The position numbers and the translations under genes were made by a program. A stretch of 9,316 nucleotides of DNA from an uncultured Lachnospiraceae bacterium (lineage in GTDB: Bacteria > Bacillota > Clostridia > Lachnospirales > Lachnospiraceae), in the NCBI GenBank assembly GCA_900555195.1, contig USKC01000103.1:1-9316 (forward strand), in the 5' to 3' direction. Shown here piece after piece: positions 1-6,165 of this stretch. Every line of letters begins with the position of its first letter. The stretch's first letter is position 1. The notes under the pieces were generated by a model, which searched no databases, was not told the origin of the DNA, and saw only the letters and a program-made list of their open reading frames with translations.

Positions 1-6
1 ACGCAG

Positions 7-52
7 CGGTACATAACGAACCAAAGGACGGTTCGTAAGTACCGACGTTTTT
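7..52 (+). terminator. Hairpin followed by T5: candidate intrinsic terminator of an upstream gene
   Basis: CGGTAC (7-12) pairs with GTACCG (39-44), and ACGAACC (16-22) pairs with GGTTCGT (30-36). This gives a 13-bp two-part stem with a small internal loop (ATA against AA) and a 7-nt loop. Three bases after the stem come five T's (48-52). The short stem-to-T gap weakens the call. Reading frame 1 stays open from base 1 to a TAG at 52-54 and frame 3 to a TAA at 36-38, so the end of an upstream gene could lie inside the hairpin, but either stretch is too short to judge. A structured RNA that starts before the window is the alternative. Confidence 0.4.
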
Positions 53-163
53 AGACAGTACCAGTGAACACCTCTCCGCCGTTGGGACAGGGGATGCCCG
101 GATGGGACTGACGCCGAAGGGATGAGCAGCAACCTGAAATTTGATTTATTTTGTGACAGAAAC
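53..163. other. GC-rich, foldable intergenic stretch with no gene recognised
   Basis: No open frame here has a credible start. The stretch has several short self-complementary segments, for example GCCC and GGGA around 95-107, and CCTCT (70-74) opposite AGGGG near 88. It also holds a second copy of GTACC (58-62), which could compete with the copy at 39-43 for GGTAC at 8-12. A segment near 108-118 (GACGCCGAAGGG) resembles conserved cores of some riboswitch classes, but the rest of those consensuses is missing. It lies upstream of the operon promoter, so it would not be in that promoter's transcript. The last 25 bases are AT-rich and merge into the promoter. Confidence 0.3.
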
Positions 164-192
164 TTGACAAGAGGGGCTGTTAACGATATAAT
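164..192 (+). promoter_or_regulatory. Consensus sigma-A promoter of the peptide-transport operon
   Basis: The -35 box TTGACA (164-169) and the -10 box TATAAT (187-192) both match the housekeeping consensus at all six positions and are 17 bp apart, the optimal spacing. Transcription should begin near 199, giving a 5' leader of about 180 nt before the first ATG at 381. A core promoter this strong normally needs control at another level, such as a repressor or leader attenuation, if expression is to be conditional. No obvious operator palindrome overlaps it. Confidence 0.85.
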
Positions 193-198
193 AAACCA

Positions 199-364
199 AT
201 TTTAATAGGTAGCAAGTGTAAGAACCGGCAGGTCTTTTCTGGGAAGCAGTTTGTTTTCTGTCTGGACGGTGCCGGGCATTTTTTGGTATTTTGAAATGAA
301 AGCGCCTGCCTGTTTTCTGGCACGGAAGGCATCCCATGCCAGGGCGGGAAAGGCAGGAAGAGTG
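199..364 (+). promoter_or_regulatory. Structured mRNA leader with competing stem-loops
   Basis: CCGGCA (225-230) can pair with TGCCGG (270-275), and this hairpin is followed within four bases by six T's (279-284), resembling a weak intrinsic terminator. CCTGCC (305-310) can pair either with GGCAGG at 228-233, which would disrupt that hairpin, or with the identical GGCAGG at 352-357. The second option encloses an inner perfect stem, CTGGCA (317-322) with TGCCAG (337-342), and ends eight bases before the ribosome binding site (365-371). TTTTCTG occurs three times (235, 254, 313). The arrangement fits attenuation or translational control. I match it to no known riboswitch or T-box class, and the stems are only 6 bp, so chance folding is possible. 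Confidence 0.4.
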
Positions 365-380
365 AAGGAGGAAGCAAGAA

Positions 381-2063
381 ATGACAAAGAGAAACCGTTT
401 AATTGGCCTTGCCCTTGCGGCGGTAATGGCTGTTTCCCTGATGGCCTGTCAGTCTTCTGGTAACGGCACAGCCGTGGAGGAGAGCGTTGCAGGAGGGACT
501 GCCGCGCAGGAGAGCGCCGGAGGGAATGAAGCGGCAAATGAAAATGCTGCCGGCTCAGGCAAAATTGTGAACGTAGGTGTGACGAATACGTTGGGAAGTC
601 TGAATCCGCTGCTGATCAATGGAGTGGAGACGAATAAATATGCTACAGGGCTTATGTTCCTGCCCCTTGTGGAGTTGGATGCGGAGTTGAATTTCCAGCC
701 GATGCTGGCGGATTCTATTACGACGGAAGATAACCAGAATTTTATCGTGCACATTGATGATGCGGCGACCTGGTCGGACGGAACGCCCATTACCGCAGAG
801 GATGTAGCTTATACGGCGCTGCGCATGGCAAGCCCTCTGGTGAATAATACGGCAGCGATGTATTATGTGTTTGAAGGTGTAGGGGACGATGGATTCGTGG
901 AAGAAGGCGCCCAAAGCGTTGAGGGAATCCAGGTAATCGATGAGAAAACGGTTCAGTTTACCACCAAAGAGCCGATGTCTCTCATTACCTTCCAGAATTC
1001 TTATGCTAGATACCTTCTGACACTTCCCAAGCATGTGATCGAACAGTTTGCAGAGGAGGAACTCACCACGGCAGAATGGTTCAACCATCCGGATGTGGTC
1101 AGCGGGCCTTATATGGTGACAGATTTTGACTTGAACCATTATGTCGCTTATACAGCGAACACCAACTACTGGAAGGGAGCGCCCAAGATTGATAAGCTCA
1201 ATATCCGTATCGTGGACGGCAGCCAGCTGTATGCGGGCCTGCAGTCAGGGGAGATTGATATCACCCAGCAGACGATGAGCGAGATCCCTCCGGAGGATTA
1301 TGAAAGTGTAGAAGCTTTGGAAAATGTGGATGTGGTATATGGCTCTCCCATCATCAATCAGTCTGTATTCATCCAGACCGCCAATGTGACAGACGTGCGG
1401 GTGCGCCAGGCTTTGCTGTATGCGATTAACAGGGAGCAGATCCTGAGTGAACTCCTGAACGGGCACGGAGAAGTGGTGGATGGTTTCCTTTCTAGTGCGA
1501 GCCCTTATTATGATGAAACGATTACTCCCATCACTTATGACCCGGAGAAGGCAAAAGCGCTCCTGGATGAAGCCGGATGGGACGGAAGCCAGACATTACG
1601 CTTTTATGTGAATTCTGGGGATAGCACATTTATGAATGCGGCAAACGTGATGGTTGCGCAGTGGGCGGCTGTGGGAGTGAAAGTTGAGATAACGACAGTC
1701 GATCTCAATACGCTGATGAGCGTGGCTGGCGGCGGGGATTTCGATATTCTGGCGGTACAGTATACCTATCCGCCGGTAGATCCTTATGTGGACATTAACT
1801 GGCTGTTGGGTGGAGAAGGAAGCTGGACGAATTACAGCGATGATTCGGTGAGCGAAGCGCTGGCTGCGACGCAGGCCACCAGTGATGTAGAAGAACTGAA
1901 GAACCTGTATTCTATTGTGGATAAGAAAGTACAGGAGGATGTGCCGATGTTTTCCGCTTATATCATCAGTGCGCAGGGCGCAGTGAACAAGCGGCTGACG
2001 GGGGCGACGCCCAGCGTGTACGGTTTCTTCAATGACGTGCAGAACTGGGATGTGACACAGTAA
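381..2063 (+). CDS. Family 5 extracellular solute-binding lipoprotein of a peptide-type ABC transporter
   Basis: This is the membrane-anchored receptor that would capture the substrate outside the cell and deliver it to the permeases encoded downstream. The 560-residue length is typical of SBP_bac_5 proteins. Residues 1-22 form a lipoprotein signal peptide (K3, R4, R6, then a hydrophobic core) with lipobox LMAC and lipidated Cys23. An Ala/Gly/Glu/Asn-rich flexible linker runs to about residue 60. Family hallmarks follow: TWSDGTPITAEDV (130-142), SGPYMV (241-246), VRQALLYAINREQI (341-354) and YDPEKAKALLDEAGW (386-400). The start is set by AAGGAGG at 365-371, nine bases before the ATG. It is first in the operon, behind a consensus promoter. 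Family 5 members bind oligopeptides, dipeptides, nickel, glutathione or opines, so the ligand cannot be read from the sequence. The transporter type and the downstream M20 hydrolase favour a peptide-like or acyl-amino-acid ligand. Confidence 0.95.
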   Translation: MTKRNRLIGLALAAVMAVSLMACQSSGNGTAVEESVAGGTAAQESAGGNEAANENAAGSGKIVNVGVTNTLGSLNPLLINGVETNKYATGLMFLPLVELDAELNFQPMLADSITTEDNQNFIVHIDDAATWSDGTPITAEDVAYTALRMASPLVNNTAAMYYVFEGVGDDGFVEEGAQSVEGIQVIDEKTVQFTTKEPMSLITFQNSYARYLLTLPKHVIEQFAEEELTTAEWFNHPDVVSGPYMVTDFDLNHYVAYTANTNYWKGAPKIDKLNIRIVDGSQLYAGLQSGEIDITQQTMSEIPPEDYESVEALENVDVVYGSPIINQSVFIQTANVTDVRVRQALLYAINREQILSELLNGHGEVVDGFLSSASPYYDETITPITYDPEKAKALLDEAGWDGSQTLRFYVNSGDSTFMNAANVMVAQWAAVGVKVEITTVDLNTLMSVAGGGDFDILAVQYTYPPVDPYVDINWLLGGEGSWTNYSDDSVSEALAATQATSDVEELKNLYSIVDKKVQEDVPMFSAYIISAQGAVNKRLTGATPSVYGFFNDVQNWDVTQ

Positions 2064-2077
2064 AGAGAAAAGTGGAG

Positions 2078-2101
2078 GCCGTCCGTTTTTTCCCGGACGG
2101 C
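2078..2101 (+). other. Intercistronic stem-loop between binding protein and first ATPase gene
   Basis: GCCGTCCG (2078-2085) pairs perfectly with CGGACGGC (2094-2101) across an 8-base loop that contains the T-run. No U-tract follows the stem, so it is not a canonical terminator. It begins 14 bases after the binding-protein stop codon and ends 27 bases before the next ATG. Such hairpins protect the 3' end of an upstream cistron from exonucleases, which would keep the binding protein in excess over the membrane complex, as is known for malE and other ABC operons. Partial termination is the alternative. Confidence 0.65.
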
Positions 2102-2128
2102 TGCACATAGGCAGAGTGAGGAAAAACG

Positions 2129-3115
2129 ATGTCGCATTTGCTGGAAGTAAAAGGGCTGACCACGGCATTTTCCGGGGATTATGGAGAGACGGTCAGTGTA
2201 GATCATATCAGTTTTCATGTGGATAAAGGGGAAGTTGTCTGTATTGTCGGTGAATCCGGCTGCGGAAAGAGCGTGACTTCCCTGTCTATTATGGGATTAT
2301 TAAAAAGGGGCGGAGCTGTCATTGACGGCTCTGTCCTGTTTGATGGTAAGAATCTTCTCGGGATGACGGAAAAGGAGCTGGATGAGATCCGGGGAAACCG
2401 GATTTCCATGATCTTCCAGGATCCGCTTACATCCCTGAATCCGGTTTTTACCGTGGGAAACCAGATCACAGAGAGCATCCGCACCCATCTGCATCTTTCA
2501 AAAGAGGAGGCCAGAGAGCGTGCGGAGAATCTTTTGATGAAGGTGGGCATGCCGGATGCCCATGCCGTCATGAAGAAATATCCGCATACGCTTTCCGGCG
2601 GAATGAGGCAGCGGGCTATGATCGCCATGGCCCTGTGCGCAGATCCAGCGCTCTTAATTGCAGATGAACCCACGACTGCCTTGGATGTGACGATTCAGGC
2701 ACAGATCATGAGCCTGCTGAAGGGACTGAAGAAGGATTTGGGAATGGCACTCATCCTGATTACCCATGATATCGGGCTGGTGGCCAGCATGGCGGACAGG
2801 GTTCTGGTGATGTATGCTGGACAGATCGTGGAGGAAGCGCCGGTTCGGGAACTGTTCCATAACCCGGCCCATCCTTATACGCGGGCGCTTCTGAATACGG
2901 TGCCGAGCATCTATGATTCAGAGGAGCGCCAGCTGGTATCCATTCCGGGGATCGTTCCGGAGAATTATGATAAGATTACCGGATGCCGGTTCGCGGATCG
3001 TTGTGCGCTACGAGGCAAGGGATGCGAGGCGCCTCAGTCGGATCATGAGGTTTCAGAGGGGCACTTTGTGAAATGCATCAGGCGAAAAGAGGAAAGTCAT
3101 GAAGCAGAGAAATGA
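2129..3115 (+). CDS. dppD: Peptide ABC transporter ATP-binding protein, DppD/OppD type
   Basis: One of the two cytoplasmic ATPases that power import through the DppB/DppC-like channel. The 328 residues are normal for the family. In order: Walker A GESGCGKS (41-48), Q-loop Gln97 in FQDP, signature LSGGMRQR (155-162), Walker B ending in ADEPT (178-182) with catalytic Glu180, and H-loop His213 in ITHD. The C-terminal oligopeptide/dipeptide extension has NPAHPYTRALL (245-255) and four cysteines at 286, 292, 299 and 316. Some Dpp-type ATPases are reported to hold an iron-sulfur cluster in this tail (from memory), so cluster binding here is an inference. The ribosome binding site is weak (a GTGAGG-like stretch about 8 bases before the ATG). 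The 3' end overlaps the next gene by 17 nt, indicating translational coupling. The letter D denotes its place in the complex; Opp, Gsi or Nik paralogues cannot be excluded. Confidence 0.95.
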   Translation: MSHLLEVKGLTTAFSGDYGETVSVDHISFHVDKGEVVCIVGESGCGKSVTSLSIMGLLKRGGAVIDGSVLFDGKNLLGMTEKELDEIRGNRISMIFQDPLTSLNPVFTVGNQITESIRTHLHLSKEEARERAENLLMKVGMPDAHAVMKKYPHTLSGGMRQRAMIAMALCADPALLIADEPTTALDVTIQAQIMSLLKGLKKDLGMALILITHDIGLVASMADRVLVMYAGQIVEEAPVRELFHNPAHPYTRALLNTVPSIYDSEERQLVSIPGIVPENYDKITGCRFADRCALRGKGCEAPQSDHEVSEGHFVKCIRRKEESHEAEK

Positions 3116-4178
3116 GAACGATCTTTCGGGGAACGGGCCCCTGCCCCATACGGTTCAGAAGGGGATGCCGCTCCTGGAAGTGGAGAATATGAAGAAATAC
3201 TATCCGCTTAAGGGCGGAATCGTGACGCATACCACCGGCTACATCCGGGCGGTTGATGGCGTGAGTTTTCAGATGTACGAAGGGGAGACGCTGGGCCTGG
3301 TAGGAGAATCTGGATGTGGGAAATCCACCATCGGACGTCAGATCGTAGGGTTGGAGAAGCCGACGGGGGGAAAGATCCGCTATGCAGGACAGGATCTGTC
3401 CGAACTTTCGGGCAAAGAGATGAAACGGATCCGCACGCAGCTGCAGATGGTTTTTCAGGATCCCTATTCCTCTTTGAATCCAAGGAAACATATTTATGAG
3501 ATTCTTGCGCAGCCTATGCTGTATCATCATATCAGTACGCGGGATTCAGTGAGCAAGGACATTGACCGAATTCTGGATATGGTGGGGCTGCCCACCAACG
3601 TGCTCGGAAGATACCCCCATGAATTTTCCGGCGGTCAGAGGCAGCGCATTGGGATCGCTAGAGCTTTGTCCTTAAATCCCCGTTTTTTGGTTTGCGACGA
3701 ACCGGTAAGCGCCCTGGATGTGTCCATTCAGGCGCAGATTCTGAACCTGCTTAAGAATCTGAGCAAGGAACTGAATCTTACCTGCCTGTTCGTGGGACAT
3801 GGCCTGGGGGCGGTGAATTATATCAGCGACCGGATCGCCGTGATGTATCTGGGAAAGATTGTGGAGATCGGCCGTTCAGAGGAAGTGTTCCGCCATCCGG
3901 CGCATCCTTATACGCAGGCGCTGATCCATGCGGCCCCGGTTCCGGATCCGGATATGCAGTCGGATGAGAATCAACTCCTTTCCGGAGAAATCGGCTCCAG
4001 CCAGAACCCTCCGTCGGGCTGCCGTTTCCATCCCAGATGCCCTTATGCAAAGGAGAGCTGCCGCACACAGGAGCCATCTATGTGTGAAGTGGAGCCGGGC
4101 AGCGGGCATTTTGCAGCCTGTCCGGTCATAAACAACGGAAAAGATAGAGCGAATTTTGCCCATACGGCGGAGAAATAG
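3099..4178 (+). CDS. dppF: Peptide ABC transporter ATP-binding protein, DppF/OppF type
   Basis: The partner ATPase, expected to form a heterodimer with the preceding DppD-like subunit. It has 359 residues. Motifs: Walker A GESGCGKSTI (69-78), Q-loop Gln120 in FQDPYSSLNPR, signature FSGGQRQR (176-183), Walker B LVCDEPVSALD (197-207) and H-loop His234. The residue after the H-loop histidine is Gly (VGHGLG) where many relatives have Asp (SHDL); the histidine itself is kept. The tail has RHPAHPYTQAL and cysteines at 308, 314, 321, 329 and 341, with the same CX5CX6C spacing as the neighbour. A 20-25 residue hydrophilic N-terminal extension precedes the ABC domain. The start overlaps the upstream gene by 17 nt, with an AGAGG-like site just before it. 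The stop TAG (4176-4178) overlaps the next gene's AGGAGG. Substrate specificity is not set by this subunit. Confidence 0.95.
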   Translation: MKQRNENDLSGNGPLPHTVQKGMPLLEVENMKKYYPLKGGIVTHTTGYIRAVDGVSFQMYEGETLGLVGESGCGKSTIGRQIVGLEKPTGGKIRYAGQDLSELSGKEMKRIRTQLQMVFQDPYSSLNPRKHIYEILAQPMLYHHISTRDSVSKDIDRILDMVGLPTNVLGRYPHEFSGGQRQRIGIARALSLNPRFLVCDEPVSALDVSIQAQILNLLKNLSKELNLTCLFVGHGLGAVNYISDRIAVMYLGKIVEIGRSEEVFRHPAHPYTQALIHAAPVPDPDMQSDENQLLSGEIGSSQNPPSGCRFHPRCPYAKESCRTQEPSMCEVEPGSGHFAACPVINNGKDRANFAHTAEK

Positions 4179-4189
4179 GAGGCGCAGGC

Positions 4190-5137
4190 ATGGGAAAATA
4201 TATCATAAAGAGAATCCTGATCGCCATTCCGGTTTTGATCGGGATCACTATCATCGATTATGCGATTATGTGTCTGGCCGGAAGCCCGCTTGAGATGCTT
4301 CAGGGGCCCAGAATATCCGAAGCGGCGGTACAGGCCAGGGAGATCGCCCTTGGGCTGGATCAGCCTTTCTATGTACAGTATTTTGTTTGGCTGAAACAGT
4401 TGCTGCAGGGAAATATGGGCTATTCCATCAGTTCGTATCAGCCGGTCAGCGATATGATTATGAGCCATTTGGGGCCGACCCTGCTTTTGATGGGAACATC
4501 CCTGATCGTCAGCCTCATTTTGGCTGTGCCCGCAGGGATTTTCAGTGCTATTCATCAGTATTCCAAGGGGGATTATACGGTTGTGACGCTTTCCTTCCTG
4601 GGAAGCAGCATTCCGGGATTCTTTCTTTCCCTGCTTCTGATCTATATCTTTACGGTTAAATTGGGGTGGCTTCCTTCCAGCGGTATGACGACGCTGGGCA
4701 CGGAAGGAGGCGTTGCCGATGTAGCGAGGCATATGGTAATGCCGGTGCTGGTGTTGGCAGTCTCCTTGGCCGGCACAAACATCAGGTATATCCGCAGCGC
4801 GGTTCTGGAGATCCTGCAGCAGGATTATCTGCGGACGGCAAAAGCCAAAGGAATCGGCCGCTTTAAGGTGATCGGAAAACATGCCCTGCGCAATGCGCTG
4901 ATTCCAATTGTGACGGTGATTGGAATGCAGATCCCCATGCTGTTCGGCGGGCAGGTCATCATTGAACAGGTATTTTCCTGGCCTGGCCTGGGCCTCATGA
5001 CAATGAGCGCCATCACAAGCCGTGACTATCCGGTGATTATGGGTGTGTGCCTGCTGTCCGCCGTTGTGGTTCTGGTGGCAAATCTGGTGACAGATATTCT
5101 GTACGCTCTGGTAGATCCTACCATCCAGCTGCAATAG
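4190..5137 (+). CDS. dppB: Peptide ABC transporter permease, DppB/OppB type
   Basis: One of two inner-membrane subunits forming the substrate channel. The 315-residue length fits the family. It starts with the DppB-like N-terminus YIIKRILIAIPVLIGITII (first membrane helix, about 4-30). A short extracytoplasmic segment with LGLDQPFYVQYFVWL (54-68) follows, then helices near 95-120, 130-157, 181-200, 236-258 and 282-305. The cytoplasmic EAA loop that docks to an ATPase is DYLRTAKAKGI (212-222) through the following HALRNALIP. FSWPGLG (262-268) and the C-terminal DPTIQ are characteristic of the family. AGGAGG at 4177-4182 overlaps the previous stop codon and is 7 bases from the ATG, so translation is probably coupled. 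All expected features are present, with no sign of damage. Confidence 0.95.
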   Translation: MGKYIIKRILIAIPVLIGITIIDYAIMCLAGSPLEMLQGPRISEAAVQAREIALGLDQPFYVQYFVWLKQLLQGNMGYSISSYQPVSDMIMSHLGPTLLLMGTSLIVSLILAVPAGIFSAIHQYSKGDYTVVTLSFLGSSIPGFFLSLLLIYIFTVKLGWLPSSGMTTLGTEGGVADVARHMVMPVLVLAVSLAGTNIRYIRSAVLEILQQDYLRTAKAKGIGRFKVIGKHALRNALIPIVTVIGMQIPMLFGGQVIIEQVFSWPGLGLMTMSAITSRDYPVIMGVCLLSAVVVLVANLVTDILYALVDPTIQLQ

Positions 5138-5147
5138 GGAGGAAGAG

Positions 5148-6083
5148 ATGCGTATCGATAAAAGAAATGACAAGATAAGAGACAGAAAAATCATTCAGGA
5201 CAATGCAACCGGACGTGATAAGCGGGGAGACATTGCCAGAGAAAGTTATTTCCAGACCGTCATGCGACGCTTCAGACGCCATCATCTGGCTGCGGTAAGC
5301 CTGGTGGTTCTGGTGATTCTGGTTGGCGCAGCCCTGTTGGCGCCTCTGATTGCCCCTTATGATCCGGACGCCATTGTGGGGCCGTTTTCCGGGCCGCCAA
5401 GCGCACAGTTCTGGCTTGGAACGGATCAGATCGGCAGAGATGTGTTCAGCCGTCTTCTGTATGCAACCCGTGTATCCCTTATGGTGGGTGTGCTGGCCAC
5501 GTTGATCTCCACTGTGATCGGCGTGGTGCTGGGGTTGGTCGCCGGATATTTCGGCGGTGTGGCGGATATGATTATCATGCGCTTTACGGACATGGTGATG
5601 TCCTTTCCCTATATTTTGCTGGTGTTGGTAGCGGCTTCCATTTTTAAGCCGGGCTTGTGGAGTATCATTCTGATCCTGGGCTTTGTGGATTGGCCGGGCA
5701 TCGCACGCTTGGTGCGCGGCAATGTGCTGTCCCTGCGGGAGACGAATTTCGTAAAAAGCAGCATGGTGGCGGGCATGCCGCTGCGCCATATCCTGTTTTC
5801 TGAGATCCTTCCGAACACGGCAGCTCCCATCCTGGTGTACGCCACATCGGTCCTGGCTCTGTCCATGCTGGATGAAGCGGCGCTCTCCTTCCTGGGAATG
5901 GGTGTTCAGCCTCCGGCGGCAAGCCTCGGGAACATGCTCAACGGAGCGCAGTCGCTGACCGTACTGACCAAACAGCCCTGGCTTTGGATTCCGCCCGGAC
6001 TGATGATTGTTATTCTGGTAATCGCCATCAATTTCATCGGGGATGCGCTTCGGGATGCGTTGGATCCCAACAGCAAAAATTGA
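5148..6083 (+). CDS. dppC: Peptide ABC transporter permease, DppC/OppC type
   Basis: The second channel subunit. It has 311 residues, including a charged cytoplasmic N-terminus of about 45 residues before the first helix (about 47-70), as in OppC_N proteins. Family signatures: LGTDQIGRDVFSRLLY (90-105) after helix 1, the EAA loop around NFVKSSMVAGMPLRHILF (200-217), EAALSFLGMGVQPP (243-256) and C-terminal NFIGDALRDALDP (295-307). Further helices lie near 113-135, 153-163, 172-186, 224-243 and 281-298. GGGAGG (5137-5142) overlaps the preceding TAG and sits 5 bases before the ATG, which supports this start and tight coupling to the DppB-like gene. With it, the importer is complete: A, D, F, B, C in that order. 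Confidence 0.95.
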   Translation: MRIDKRNDKIRDRKIIQDNATGRDKRGDIARESYFQTVMRRFRRHHLAAVSLVVLVILVGAALLAPLIAPYDPDAIVGPFSGPPSAQFWLGTDQIGRDVFSRLLYATRVSLMVGVLATLISTVIGVVLGLVAGYFGGVADMIIMRFTDMVMSFPYILLVLVAASIFKPGLWSIILILGFVDWPGIARLVRGNVLSLRETNFVKSSMVAGMPLRHILFSEILPNTAAPILVYATSVLALSMLDEAALSFLGMGVQPPAASLGNMLNGAQSLTVLTKQPWLWIPPGLMIVILVIAINFIGDALRDALDPNSKN

Positions 6084-6089
6084 AGTGCC

Positions 6090-6119
6090 GCAGCGGTTTG
6101 GCTCCGTCCGAACCGCTGC
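6090..6119 (+). other. Intercistronic stem-loop between last permease and amidohydrolase genes
   Basis: GCAGCGGTT (6090-6098) pairs with AACCGCTGC (6111-6119). The stem continues inward through a T-G wobble and two G-C pairs to a 6-base loop (6102-6107), 12 pairs in all. No T-run follows, so it is probably not a standard terminator, although it could reduce read-through into the hydrolase gene. It lies 6 bases after the permease stop codon. It is the second such hairpin in this operon, placed at the boundary between transporter and enzyme. No separate promoter is evident between it and the hydrolase ATG. Confidence 0.65.
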
Positions 6120-6165
6120 AAAGCGTTAACCGTGCATAAGGATGGCCGCAGGAGGAGAAAGAGGT

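Noticed and set aside
100..140. Resemblance of GACGCCGAAGGG to lysine, glycine or M-box riboswitch cores
   Set aside because: The other obligatory conserved blocks of each class are absent, and the stretch lies upstream of the operon promoter.
251..463. Plus-strand open frame overlapping the start of the binding-protein gene
   Set aside because: No ribosome binding site, composition of leader sequence, and out of frame with the signal peptide.
555..1139. Minus-strand open frame inside the binding-protein gene
   Set aside because: Shadow frame of a family 5 binding protein that is continuous and intact.
4043..5194. Long minus-strand open frame (383 codons) opposite the DppB-like gene
   Set aside because: It is rich in His and Gln in the manner of antisense frames, has no domain, and fully overlaps a clearly real permease gene.
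6142..6165. Upstream ATG as the start of the amidohydrolase
   Set aside because: The good ribosome binding site (6150-6155) lies inside this extension and serves ATG 6166, and the extra eight residues are not family sequence.
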